From: CAVVPY01 sp963750295
GTDB lineage: Bacteria; Actinomycetota; Actinomycetes; Mycobacteriales; Jatrophihabitantaceae
Direction of reading: 5' to 3'
DNA: 64,000 nucleotides
NCBI GenBank assembly: GCA_963750295.1
Contig: CAVVPY010000001.1
Location: 2,542,001 to 2,606,000, forward strand
In this document: positions 24,023 through 32,618 of the stretch, piece after piece
How positions within the stretch are numbered: the first letter of the stretch is position 1
Layout: every line of letters begins with the position of its first letter
Position numbers and translations under genes: made by a program
Notes under the pieces: generated by a model
The model's database searches: none
Told to the model about the DNA's origin: nothing
Seen by the model: only the letters and a program-made list of their open reading frames with translations

Positions 24023-24853
24023 ATGACCGGCAGGCTCGAGGGCAGGGTGGCCGTGGTTACCGGCGGCGCCAGCGGTATCGGCGAAGGAACGGTGCGGACC
24101 TTCATCGAACATGGCGCCCGGTGCGTCGTCGTCGACGTGCAGGACGTAGCCGGCGAGGAGCTCGCCCGCGAACTGGGCAACGCCGCCCACTACGTCCACG
24201 CCGACGTCTCGGACGAGGACCAGGTGGCGCGCGCCGTCGACGCGGCGGTCGGCCAGTTCGGACGGCTGGACTGCATGTTCAACAATGCGGGGATCCTCGG
24301 GGCGATCGGGCCGATTGCCGAGACCGATGCCGGCGCGTGGCGCCGGACGATGGACGTCCTGCTGAACAGCGTCTTCTTCGGCATCAAGCACGCCGCCCGG
24401 GTGATGGTCCCGCAGCAGTCAGGCACGATCATCAACACCACGAGCACGGCAGGCGTGCGGGCCGGGCTCGGGCCACACGCCTACACGACCGCCAAGCACG
24501 GTGTCGTCGGGTTGACCCAATCCGTCGCGACGGAACTCGGTCGGCAAGGCATCCGGGTCAATGCGATCGCACCCGGCGCGACAGTCAGCGGGATGACCGC
24601 CTATGTCAGCACCGGCGACTCGACCGCACTGGACGAGGCGAGCCAACGGATCGCGCGCAAGGTGCCGCTCGGCCGTCCGGGCTACCCGCGTGACATCGCC
24701 AATGCTGCGCTCTACCTCGCCTCGGACGAGTCGAGCTGGGTCAACGGCGCAGTGCTGGTGATCGACGCAGGTGGCGAGGTCATCGGCGACCGCAACCATC
24801 GGTTCTTCGAGGCGGCCTCCGAGATCGTCAACGAAGCCGGCCGCACCGGCTGA
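24023..24853 (+). CDS. Short-chain dehydrogenase/reductase
   Basis: A 276-aa classical SDR with TGGASGIG, FNNAGILG and YTTAK. It has a C-terminal extension after VIDAGGEV (DRNHRFFEAASEIV) where most SDRs end. It is closely related to the SDR at 42892: both have NAGI(L/V)GAxGPI, KHAARVM and AGLGPHxY-type blocks, suggesting a duplicate acting on a similar substrate. It is the last gene of the ALDH operon, 7 bp after the PPOX gene. Confidence 0.88.
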   Translation: MTGRLEGRVAVVTGGASGIGEGTVRTFIEHGARCVVVDVQDVAGEELARELGNAAHYVHADVSDEDQVARAVDAAVGQFGRLDCMFNNAGILGAIGPIAETDAGAWRRTMDVLLNSVFFGIKHAARVMVPQQSGTIINTTSTAGVRAGLGPHAYTTAKHGVVGLTQSVATELGRQGIRVNAIAPGATVSGMTAYVSTGDSTALDEASQRIARKVPLGRPGYPRDIANAALYLASDESSWVNGAVLVIDAGGEVIGDRNHRFFEAASEIVNEAGRTG

Positions 24854-24878
24854 CGGTCCACCTGCGGTCAGCGGGCGG

Positions 24879-25316
24879 TCAGCCGCCGACGACCGCGGCG
24901 TTCCCGTCGGTCCACATCGCTTCCAGCCGACGGTCCTTGATCCGCCATCCGCCGTCGGTTCGGACGAACTTGTCGAGGTACTTGCCGGCGATGGTGAAGT
25001 TGTCACCGCCCGACGTGCCTGTCTTGACGTGCTGGGCTTGCAGGTAGCAGATGCACGTGGCCTCGTCGCCGTTCACTTCGGCGGTGACATTGGCGATCAG
25101 GTGCTGGGTAGCGTCCAGCGGCTCGAGCGCCGTGCGGACCCGCTCCTCGATCTCCGCGTAGCTGTGACAGGCCGGCATGGACAGGTAGAACGCCTGGGCG
25201 TCCTCGGTGAAACACGTGCTCAATGTCTTCCAGTCCCGGTTGTCCAGGGCGATGCCGTAGCGAAAGCAGACCTCTGTGATCTCCTGTTTCGCGGCCAGTT
25301 CTTCCAGATCAGCCAT
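24879..25316 (-). CDS. SnoaL/NTF2-like protein
   Basis: A 145-aa SnoaL-like protein (KQEITEVCFRYGIALDNRDW, LSTCFTEDAQAFYL, GKYLDKFVRTDGGWRIKDR). This is the group often placed next to SDRs and ring oxygenases. Its start overlaps the end of the fused kinase gene by 8 bp, so it is the last cistron of an epimerase-kinase-SnoaL operon. It converges on the SDR at 24023. Confidence 0.78.
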   Translation of the reverse strand: MADLEELAAKQEITEVCFRYGIALDNRDWKTLSTCFTEDAQAFYLSMPACHSYAEIEERVRTALEPLDATQHLIANVTAEVNGDEATCICYLQAQHVKTGTSGGDNFTIAGKYLDKFVRTDGGWRIKDRRLEAMWTDGNAAVVGG

Positions 25317-26694
25317 TGTTCAGAGCCTCCATTGGGTTCGGTGTGTGCCAGGCAGTCGGATCGGACGCGCGCAGCGCGTCGACGCGATCGACGAGCTGGG
25401 TCAGGAATCGCAGGTGGACGGCGGTGCCGATGGCGAGCAGGTTCGGTGCGGTGCTGACGCCGTCGCGGAACAGGCGCAACGCGGTCAGGTTGACGCACGC
25501 CCCCTTGAACAGGTTGAACGCCGTCCAGCAGGCCCAGGTGTGGTCGTCGTAGGACACGCCGGCGTGCGCTGCGAATCGTGCGCGCCAGGTCGCCGGATCG
25601 TGCAGCTTGCGCGCGCGGATGGCCCCGAAGTAGGTCCAGTCCTCCGCAGCGTCACCGTAATGAGCGAACTCCCAGTCGGTGAACGCGGTGATGCTGTCGC
25701 CGTCGACGAGGAAGTTCCCCGGCCCCGGATCGCCGTGCACCACGCAGACCGGGCCGGTCGGGCGCAGGTTCTCGCGCAACCACTGGGCTGCTTCGTCCAG
25801 CAGCGGGATCGCCACGATGGTGTTGCTGCGATACAGGTCGAGCCAGTAGTCGATGAGCCCAGCGACGCACTCCTGCGGCGAGGCCGGAACAGGCCCCAGA
25901 CCGTCGGTGACCGTCTCGGGTGCCAACCGGTGCAGGGCCCCCAGCGCCGCGACGTATCGGTCGAGCATGACGGTGTCCGCTGCCGGCGTGCCGGGTACGC
26001 GATCCATCACGAAGAACGGCTGGCCGAGCACCGCCGGGTCGGACTCGATCCAGCGAACCCGCGCGGTCGGGAAGCCGGCATCAGCAAGCGCCCGCATGAC
26101 CCGCGCCTCGCGATCGCCTTCGGTGCCGAACATGCCACCCTGCTCCACCCGTACCACCAGCTCGTGGTGCGAAGCTCCGGCGGTCACCCCGACACTCAGC
26201 ATCCGCCGCGAATGTCCGCCGACCATGACCGCAACGTCGAACTGCTCGACCGGCGAGCCGAGTACCCCGCCCAACCACGCGCGCAGCGCCGGACCCTCAG
26301 CCACGTCCACGACGTCCGGTTCGTCATCGACCGGCCCGTGCCCGGAGAAGGTCTCGAGCAACGGCGCTGCCTCCGCGACGTCGGCCGCCAGGTGGCGGAG
26401 CAGCATCTCACGGAGGGCCGGCTGCGCCGTACCACCGACCAACGCGTGCGAGGCCGCGTGCAGCACGTCCGCCAGCCCCGCCGAAGCGGACACGCCGACC
26501 AGCGGCGCCAGCTCGACCGCCCGCGCAGCGGCGGTATCACCAACGCGGCCGAGTGCGTACCGTGCGACGCCGGTGAGCTGGCGGGTGCTGTCCTGTTCGA
26601 ACCCCGGTCGCAGCGCAGGCAGCACCGTCCGTTCAAGGGTGTCGAGAACGCACTGCCACAAGGCGGCCTCGCCCGGCCGATCAGAGACGGTCAT
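25309..26694 (-). CDS. Fused small-helical-domain/APH-type phosphotransferase
   Basis: A 461-aa two-domain protein. Residues 1 to about 120 are helical and match in pattern the separate small protein at 10130. From about residue 150 there is a complete APH-type kinase with the Brenner motif VVHGDPGPGNFL (about residue 320) and the metal motif FTDWEFAHYGDAAEDW. It thus fuses what the 10130-11610 locus keeps as two genes. Known enzymes of this type phosphorylate hydroxyacyl-CoA before elimination (LvaA, ACAD10/11) or small alcohols. ATG 26694 overlaps the epimerase stop (ATGA). Unlike the split copy, this one is intact. Confidence 0.75.
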   Translation of the reverse strand: MTVSDRPGEAALWQCVLDTLERTVLPALRPGFEQDSTRQLTGVARYALGRVGDTAAARAVELAPLVGVSASAGLADVLHAASHALVGGTAQPALREMLLRHLAADVAEAAPLLETFSGHGPVDDEPDVVDVAEGPALRAWLGGVLGSPVEQFDVAVMVGGHSRRMLSVGVTAGASHHELVVRVEQGGMFGTEGDREARVMRALADAGFPTARVRWIESDPAVLGQPFFVMDRVPGTPAADTVMLDRYVAALGALHRLAPETVTDGLGPVPASPQECVAGLIDYWLDLYRSNTIVAIPLLDEAAQWLRENLRPTGPVCVVHGDPGPGNFLVDGDSITAFTDWEFAHYGDAAEDWTYFGAIRARKLHDPATWRARFAAHAGVSYDDHTWACWTAFNLFKGACVNLTALRLFRDGVSTAPNLLAIGTAVHLRFLTQLVDRVDALRASDPTAWHTPNPMEALNNG

Positions 26695-27704
26695 GTCGCC
26701 CCGACGCCGAGTCGATCAGCGATCTCCGCTTCATAGGCCAGGTCGAATCCCTTACCCCACAGCGGATCGTCCAGGTTCATGTCCGCAGCCGCGAGCGGCG
26801 AGCCCAGGAACCATTCATAGGTGTCCTCGTGCCCGGTCTTGAAGCTGCGCTCGGGCGGTAGGCCGAGCCGGGCCTGCGCCTTCTCGGTCGAGATCACGCC
26901 GTGGTGGCGTGCCCGGAACAACCGACCGAACGCGGGACGATCGAGGTCGGCAAGCATCGCGTCGGGGACGAGCCGGATGTCAGGTTCGGCCCCCACGATC
27001 TCGGCGAGGGTTCGTACGTACTGATCGGCCGAGACGCCCAGCCCGCTGATGTTGAACAGTTGCCCGGCCGCCTCGGGCGCGGCGGCGAGCACCAGGAGCG
27101 CCGCGGCCAGTTCGTCCACATGGCCGTAGGACGTCACGACGAGGCCCGCGTGCGGAAGCAACACGGGCAGGCCCCGCCGCAGCCGCAGGAACATCGCCGT
27201 TTCCATGTCATAGATGTTGTTCGCGGGGCCATAGATGGCCGCAGGCCGGGCGACGCTGCACTCGAGCGTTCCGTTACTATGCCGCTCCATCAGCGCCTGT
27301 TCGGCGAAGGCCTTGAACCCGCCGTAGGTCGTGGGGGGCTCGCTGCGCCGCGGTGCGTCCTCGTACCACGGGAAGAACCCACTCGGCTCGTAAGCCATCA
27401 CCGACGACACGAAGACGTAGCGTCCGGCGCGACCCTCGACCAGATCGAGCAGCGCGGTGAAGTTCTCGGCATCGGTGGCCATGATGTAGCCCGACACATC
27501 GAACACCGCGTCCCACTCCAGGCCGCCGAGTGCAGCCCGCATCGAAGCGCGATCACGTCGGTCGGCCGTCAACTGCGTCACGCCTGCGGTCGGCGCGCCC
27601 GAACGGCCCCGGTTCAAGACGCTGACGTCGTTCCCGTCCTCGAGCAGCCGACGGACCAGTCGACCACCGACGAAACTGGATCCGCCCAGGACCAGCGCCC
27701 GCAC
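26691..27704 (-). CDS. NAD-dependent epimerase/dehydratase (extended SDR)
   Basis: A 337-aa extended SDR. It has the Rossmann loop LVLGGSSFVGGRLV, VSVLNRGRSG, FVSSVMAYEPSG and the active site YGGFK. The C-terminal half contains FNISGLGVSADQYVRTLAEI, typical of isoflavone-reductase/epimerase-like RNA- and sugar-binding members. GTG 27704 is chosen because GGGGG precedes it and the Rossmann strand begins right after; the longer upstream frame has no similarity. It is the first gene of the epimerase-kinase-SnoaL operon. A sugar nucleotide, sugar or ring ketone could be the substrate. Confidence 0.82.
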   Translation of the reverse strand: MRALVLGGSSFVGGRLVRRLLEDGNDVSVLNRGRSGAPTAGVTQLTADRRDRASMRAALGGLEWDAVFDVSGYIMATDAENFTALLDLVEGRAGRYVFVSSVMAYEPSGFFPWYEDAPRRSEPPTTYGGFKAFAEQALMERHSNGTLECSVARPAAIYGPANNIYDMETAMFLRLRRGLPVLLPHAGLVVTSYGHVDELAAALLVLAAAPEAAGQLFNISGLGVSADQYVRTLAEIVGAEPDIRLVPDAMLADLDRPAFGRLFRARHHGVISTEKAQARLGLPPERSFKTGHEDTYEWFLGSPLAAADMNLDDPLWGKGFDLAYEAEIADRLGVGAT

Positions 27705-27715
27705 ATCGGCCCCCA

Positions 27716-27738
27716 AGTTTATGTGGACGGTCTCTAGA
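27716..27738 (-). promoter_or_regulatory. Shared promoter signature upstream of the epimerase gene
   Basis: On the minus strand TCTAGAGACCG (27728-27738) is followed after 6 bp (TCCACA) by TAAACT (27716-27721). Spacing is identical to the element before the LLM gene at 21447-21469. The -10 ends 11 bp before the GTG start, so the transcript has almost no leader. Confidence 0.45.
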
Positions 27739-27864
27739 TTGACGATCCAGGTCATCATTTCGGCGACGCCGCGTCTGCGCAAGTGCTCGGCCGTTGTCAG
27801 CGCTCTCGCCGCCCGGCTAGCGTGGCGACCGTAGTCATCGAGAACGTCTGTTTCCGGAGGCAGC

Positions 27865-28302
27865 ATGGACAAAGAAGCCCGAATCGCCCGGGCCCAAGCG
27901 CTGTTCGCTGCCTGGTCGAGCGGTGTTGCGGACGCGCCGCGCGAACACCTGACAGCTGACGCCGTACTCGACGACGTCATAGGCGGTGTGCATCGCGGCT
28001 GGCCCGCGATCCGCGCCTACTTCCAGCACGGTCTCGACCGATACCCGGACCTCACGCTGATTCCTACCGGCGAGTACTGGCACCGCGAGGACGGTCTGGC
28101 GCTCACCTGGGTGATGTCGGCGAGCGTCCGTGACGAGGCCGCATTCGGCCCGGAGGCTGTGGGTCTTCGGTGGCAGGCGCCGGGGATGAGCTTTCTGGTG
28201 TTCACCGGTGGCGCCGATGAGCTGGTGTGCCATGAGGTCGACTACCACGACGGCGGGTCGCGCAGCCGCTCCGTCGCCGCCGCGCTGGCGGCTCGCGGGT
28301 AG
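27865..28302 (+). CDS. SnoaL-like polyketide-cyclase-type protein
   Basis: A 145-aa SnoaL-like protein (RAQALFAAWSSGVADAPREHL, DDVIGGVHRGWPAIRAYF, RYPDLTLIPTGEYW, then a final MSFLVFTGGADELVCHEVDY). It is closer to the SnoaL/limonene-epoxide-hydrolase style than to the dioxygenase-beta style. A strong GGAGG precedes ATG 27865. It is a single-gene transcript that ends at the hairpin at 28314-28351. Confidence 0.75.
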   Translation: MDKEARIARAQALFAAWSSGVADAPREHLTADAVLDDVIGGVHRGWPAIRAYFQHGLDRYPDLTLIPTGEYWHREDGLALTWVMSASVRDEAAFGPEAVGLRWQAPGMSFLVFTGGADELVCHEVDYHDGGSRSRSVAAALAARG

Positions 28303-28313
28303 GGCCGTACACG

Positions 28314-28351
28314 CGGCGCTGCCCCGGTGGATTCCCACCGGGGCAGCGCCG
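28314..28351. terminator. Bidirectional hairpin terminator
   Basis: A perfect 17-bp stem, 28314-28330 paired with 28335-28351, closes a 4-base loop (ATTC). It lies between the convergent SnoaL-like and ABC binding-protein genes. The + side is followed by a pyrimidine-rich stretch (TCTCGTGCAGTCTTCTT) but no true U-run, as is common in high-GC actinobacteria. Confidence 0.85.
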
Positions 28352-28389
28352 TCTCGTGCAGTCTTCTTACTGGCGGGTAACGCTCCGTG

Positions 28390-29556
28390 TCAGCCGACCA
28401 GCCACAGCTTCTTGTACTGGGCCTCGTAGTCGGCCACCCCGATGTAGTACCCGTCGGAGTCCAGCGGCGCGTCGTTCACATTGTCCTGCGTGAGCAGCTG
28501 CGTCGGCAACGACGAGTCGTTGTTCGGGGCCAGGTCGTCACCGTTGAAGATCCGGGCCAGGGCGTCGATGCGGCGCCAGCCGTGGATTGCCGCGGCGAAT
28601 CCGGTCCACACATTCTCCTCGCCCTTCTTCAGCGCGGTGATGTTCGCGGTGCTCGCGCTCTCACCGCCGATCTTCACCTTGCCGCCGAAGCCTGCCCCCT
28701 TCAACGCCGCACTGAGGCCGGTCGACATGTCGCCCAGCGCCAGGATCACCCAGTCGATGTCGGGGCTGCGCTGAATCGCACTGACGATGTTGCCCGGGAT
28801 CTTGCCGCCGACGAGGTCGCTGATCTGAGCGTCCAGAACGGTGGTCTTGGTGCTCGGGCTCACCTTTTTCAGCTCGGCGACAACGCCCTCGGAGAACGCG
28901 TGCAGGATCGGGTAGATCGACAGGTCGACCACCAGGGTGTGCTTGCTGCCCTGGGTGGCGATGTAGTCGGCGTCCATCGTGCCCCAGGCGCCGGTCTGGT
29001 TGAAGTCGTCCAGCGAGAGGGTGTAGACGCTGCCGTCGGTCGCCGTCGCCTCGCCGGCATCGCTCTGGATGACGGTGATGTTGGCGGCCTTGGCGCGCGC
29101 GACCTGCGCCCGCATGGTGGAAAGCGGGTTACCCGTGATGCAGATGGCATCCGGCTTCATGTCGATCGCCTGACCGAAGGCCTTGGCCGGGTCCTCGGGA
29201 CCCGTCCCCTCCTGCACGGTCTTGACCGTCCAGCCGAGCACCTTGGCGGCCGCGCGGAAGCCGTTGTTGGTCGTGATCGTCACCGGCTCGGCGCTCTCGA
29301 CAATCACAACCGTCTTGCCGGTCTCCGGCTTCTTCGACAGCGGCGTCGTGATGCCGATGCTCGTCGGCGCCTTCAGGAGCGGCGCGATCTTCGCGGCAAG
29401 GTCTGATGTGCCGCCGCCACTCTGACTGGCGCTACCCGAGTTTCCGGCCGGAGCGCTGCTAGTACCGCCGCCACCGCTGCTGCTGCAGGCGGCGGCACTC
29501 GAGACTGTGAGTGTGAGGACCGCGAGGGTCCCGATCATTGCCGTACGGCTCCGCAT
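28390..29556 (-). CDS. ABC transporter substrate-binding lipoprotein (ribose type)
   Basis: A 388-aa type-I periplasmic-binding-protein homologue (RbsB-like). The N-terminus is a lipoprotein signal: MRSRTAMIGTLAVLTLTV, then SSAAAC with the lipid-anchored Cys at about 24, followed by a Gly/Ser linker to about residue 50. The body shows VIVESAEPVTITTNNGFRAA, DAICITGNPLS, ITVIQSDAGEA and WVILALGDMSTGL. It captures a sugar or cyclitol outside the cell. ATG 29556 has AAGGAG 8 bp upstream. It diverges from the ABC ATPase and permease genes, its probable partners. Confidence 0.88.
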   Translation of the reverse strand: MRSRTAMIGTLAVLTLTVSSAAACSSSGGGGTSSAPAGNSGSASQSGGGTSDLAAKIAPLLKAPTSIGITTPLSKKPETGKTVVIVESAEPVTITTNNGFRAAAKVLGWTVKTVQEGTGPEDPAKAFGQAIDMKPDAICITGNPLSTMRAQVARAKAANITVIQSDAGEATATDGSVYTLSLDDFNQTGAWGTMDADYIATQGSKHTLVVDLSIYPILHAFSEGVVAELKKVSPSTKTTVLDAQISDLVGGKIPGNIVSAIQRSPDIDWVILALGDMSTGLSAALKGAGFGGKVKIGGESASTANITALKKGEENVWTGFAAAIHGWRRIDALARIFNGDDLAPNNDSSLPTQLLTQDNVNDAPLDSDGYYIGVADYEAQYKKLWLVG

Positions 29557-29899
29557 ACCTGCGACTCCTTCGTGTGGTGGATTGGGACTTGGCCGAACCG
29601 GGCTGGGTGCTTGCCCGTGCTCGCCGCCGGCGTGGATGCATCGCGGCGCGAACGAGCCTGGCCGAACGAATCGGTTAGCGAGCAACCTAACGGGGCGAGC
29701 CCTGATTTCACAACGGTCACGAACAGGTTTCTTGACACTTGCTGCAGAATCGTTATGAGGCTCGTAACAAGGGTCCGTCTCCTGATTGACTGCCCTGTTC
29801 GGCTCTTGCCTCTAGCGCACTTAGCCCACGCCGCCTACAGTTCAGTGTCACTGAGCTTGCACCCACGTGACCGGCGCTTGTGACTGGTGAAGGAGTCGG
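29557..29899. promoter_or_regulatory. Divergent promoter/operator region of the ABC importer
   Basis: A 343-bp gene-free gap. On + there is TTGACA at 29732-29737 with TATGAG at 29754-29759 (16-bp spacer). Nearer the ATPase gene, a perfect 13-bp palindrome TCAGTG-T-CACTGA covers 29842-29854, a likely operator for a sugar-responsive repressor. Toward the binding-protein gene, GTTAG and CTAAC arms enclose 8 bp (about 29676-29693). No ORF with coding character is seen. Confidence 0.5.
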
Positions 29900-31423
29900 A
29901 TGCCGTCGACGCCAGCCCTGCAGATTCGTGGCCTGTCCAAGACCTTTCCCGGCCAGCGAGCACTCATCGATCTCGACTTCGAGATGCAGCCGGGCGAGAT
30001 CCGGGCGCTCGTCGGGCAGAACGGCTGCGGCAAGTCAACGATGATCAAGGTGCTCGCCGGTTACCACGACCCCGATCCGGGGGCCGAGGTCCGGGTCGAC
30101 GGCGCACCTCTCGCCCTCGGCGTGGCAGGAGCGGGAGATCACGCGGGGCTGCGGTTCGTCCACCAGGACCTCGGCCTGGTCCCGACCCTCGACGCATGTG
30201 ACAACCTGGCGATGGGTCACGGCTACGAGCGCAACCGCTTCGGACTGATCAGCTGGCGCGGCGAACGGCGCCTGACCGGACGCACACTCAAGGACCTCGG
30301 CTACGACATCGACGTCCGCCAGCCGACGAGTCACCTGGTCATCAGCGAGCGCACAGCGATCGCGCTCGCCCGTGCATTGTCTCCGCGCGCGACACCGCCG
30401 CGGGTCCTGGTCCTGGACGAACCGACCGCCAACCTGCCCGCCGCCGAGATCACCCGACTGTTCGACGTGGTACGCAGCGTGCGCGAACGCGGCGTGGCGG
30501 TCCTGTTCGTGTCGCACCACCTCGACGAGGTATTCACGCTGTGCGACACGGTGACCGTCCTCCGGGACGGGCGGCACGTCAGCACCCGGCCGGTCGAAGG
30601 CCTGGACGAGGATGCCCTCATCGCCTTGATGATCGGGCGGAAACTCGAGCAGTACGACGCGCCCACCGAAGCCGCCCAGGCGCATGGCACAACCGCGCTG
30701 CGCGTCAGCGACCTCGCGACTGACGTCGTGCATGGCGTCTCGTTCGACGTGCAAGCCGGCGAGATCGTCGGTATCGCCGGGATCACCGGTTCGGGACGTG
30801 AAGAAATCGCACTCGCGCTGTTCGGTGGCGTCATGCGCACCGGTGAGGTCATCGTCGGCGACAAGGTGCTGGAGGCGCACCGGCCGGACAAGTCAGTCGC
30901 GGTCGGACTGGGCCTGGTCCCCGCCGAGCGGCACGCCACCGCGGCGTTTCTCGACTCCACGCTGCGCGAGAATGTCTCGATCGTCAGCCCCGGTGACTTC
31001 CTGCGCCGCGGCCTGCTCAGCCGAAAGCGCGAGATCTCCGACGTGACGTCCTGGCTGCAGAAGCTGCGTGTTCGCCCGCCGGATTCCGAACGGATGCTGG
31101 CCACACTGTCCGGCGGCAATCAGCAGAAGGTCATCCTCGCGCGCTGGTTGCGCCAGAAGCCCTCAGTTCTTGTGCTGGACGAGCCGACGCAGGGCGTCGA
31201 CGTCGGGGCCAAGGCCGATATCCACACCCTGCTCGAACAGGCAGCCGCCGATGGCGCGGCTGTCATCGTGGTCTCCACCGATCACAGCGAACTGACGCGA
31301 GTTGCCGAGCGGGTTCTTGTCCTGCGTGGCGGCGAGATCGTCGACGAATTGCGTCGACCCCAGATCGACCCCGACCGGATCACCGCCGCCACCATCGGCG
31401 CGTCGCAAGGAGCCGCGGCATGA
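29900..31423 (+). CDS. Sugar ABC transporter ATP-binding protein (RbsA/MglA type, two NBDs)
   Basis: A 507-aa tandem ATPase. NBD1 has Walker A GQNGCGKST and Walker B RVLVLDEPTANL, but its signature is degenerate (LVISERTAIALARAL in place of LSxxxQ). NBD2 has the usual altered Walker A of this family (GITGSGREE) with a good signature LSGGNQQKV and Walker B VLVLDEPTQGVDVG. ATG 29900 follows AAGGAG. It energises import of a ribose-like sugar or cyclitol together with the permease that overlaps it by 4 bp. Confidence 0.92.
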   Translation: MPSTPALQIRGLSKTFPGQRALIDLDFEMQPGEIRALVGQNGCGKSTMIKVLAGYHDPDPGAEVRVDGAPLALGVAGAGDHAGLRFVHQDLGLVPTLDACDNLAMGHGYERNRFGLISWRGERRLTGRTLKDLGYDIDVRQPTSHLVISERTAIALARALSPRATPPRVLVLDEPTANLPAAEITRLFDVVRSVRERGVAVLFVSHHLDEVFTLCDTVTVLRDGRHVSTRPVEGLDEDALIALMIGRKLEQYDAPTEAAQAHGTTALRVSDLATDVVHGVSFDVQAGEIVGIAGITGSGREEIALALFGGVMRTGEVIVGDKVLEAHRPDKSVAVGLGLVPAERHATAAFLDSTLRENVSIVSPGDFLRRGLLSRKREISDVTSWLQKLRVRPPDSERMLATLSGGNQQKVILARWLRQKPSVLVLDEPTQGVDVGAKADIHTLLEQAAADGAAVIVVSTDHSELTRVAERVLVLRGGEIVDELRRPQIDPDRITAATIGASQGAAA

Positions 31424-32571
31424 CGGACAGCACCACCCCATCGGACGACGAGCGCGACGCGCGTCCGCGTTCCGGGCGATCAATCGGCGGACCTGCCAGG
31501 CACACCCACGGCGACGCGGTCCTCGTTGCCAAGGCCGACATGGAGCACCAGGTGTCGGTCGCCGAGGCCGGCAACCCGGTCGTGGAAGCGGACCACCCCG
31601 CCCATCCGGACGCCGATCGAGCCGCCCCGCGACGCCGGTTCACCCTCGGCCTCGAACGCTTCAGCGGGCTGTATCTGTGGGCCGCCCTGATCATCCTGTT
31701 CAGCATCTGGGTGCCGGATACGTTCCCGACGGTCGACAACGCGAAGATCGTCGCCGGCGACCAGGCCATCACGGCCATGCTCGCGCTCGGCATCATCATC
31801 CCCTTGGCCGCGGGCGTGTTCGATCTGTCCTTCGCTGCGGTGCTGGGTGTCGCCGTGGCGATCACGGCGTACGTGCAGACCAACGGCTACAGCCCGTGGC
31901 TGGCCGCACTCGCAGCCATGGGCGGCGGGCTGTTCATCGGCGCGGTCAACGGTTTCGTCGTGGTGACCCTGAAGGTCAACTCGTTCATCGCCACCCTGGG
32001 CATGAGCAGCTTGCTGGCCGCGGCCGCGTACTGGATCACCGACGGCAAGCAGATCACCGAAGGTTTCAGCAACACCTTCCTCGATCTCGGGACGAAGCAG
32101 TACTTCGGAATTCCGCTGCCGTTCTACGTCATGCTCGTGCTCGCCGTCATCGTGTACATCCTGGTCGAGTACCTCCCGATCGGGCGCTACCTGTACGCCT
32201 GCGGCGGCAATGCACAGGCCGCCCGACTGGCCGGTGTCCGGGTCGACCGCGTGGTGTTCGGTTCCCTCGTCGCATCGTCGTTGATCGCGAGTGTCACCGG
32301 CGTCGTGCTGGCCGCGCGCCTGGGCACTGCCTCATCCGACATCGGTCCGTCCTACCTGCTGCCTGCGTTCTCGGCGGTCTTCCTCGGCTCGACGCAGATC
32401 AGAGCCGGCCGGGTGAACGTGGTCGGGACGATGGTGGCCGTCTACCTGCTCGCCACCGGCGTCAAGGGCCTTCAACTGGCCGGCGCGCCGGTCTACATCA
32501 GTGATCTGTTCAACGGTGGTGCGCTGATCATCGCGGTTGCACTTGCGGCCCGGACGGCTCGTCGGGTCTAG
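31420..32571 (+). CDS. Sugar ABC transporter permease (RbsC type)
   Basis: A 383-aa inner-membrane permease with roughly 9-10 hydrophobic segments beginning at LYLWAALIILFSIWV (about residue 87) and the family blocks AGVFDLSFAAVLG, LKVNSFIATLGM and GGNAQAARLAGV. It differs from typical RbsC proteins by a hydrophilic, charged N-terminal extension of about 75 residues rich in Asp, Arg and His, which would be cytoplasmic. Its ATG overlaps the ATPase stop. The extension could be regulatory or the true start could be internal, but no better ribosome-binding site was seen. Confidence 0.9.
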   Translation: MTDSTTPSDDERDARPRSGRSIGGPARHTHGDAVLVAKADMEHQVSVAEAGNPVVEADHPAHPDADRAAPRRRFTLGLERFSGLYLWAALIILFSIWVPDTFPTVDNAKIVAGDQAITAMLALGIIIPLAAGVFDLSFAAVLGVAVAITAYVQTNGYSPWLAALAAMGGGLFIGAVNGFVVVTLKVNSFIATLGMSSLLAAAAYWITDGKQITEGFSNTFLDLGTKQYFGIPLPFYVMLVLAVIVYILVEYLPIGRYLYACGGNAQAARLAGVRVDRVVFGSLVASSLIASVTGVVLAARLGTASSDIGPSYLLPAFSAVFLGSTQIRAGRVNVVGTMVAVYLLATGVKGLQLAGAPVYISDLFNGGALIIAVALAARTARRV

Positions 32572-32618
32572 GCACGCGTGGCGAGTCCAGGACATCCGCA
32601 CGACCGCGACCGAGTGTC

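Noticed and set aside
29557..29899. Small coding genes in the ABC importer promoter gap
   Set aside because: Short open frames exist, but they overlap promoter-like sequence, lack ribosome-binding sites and have no conserved pattern.
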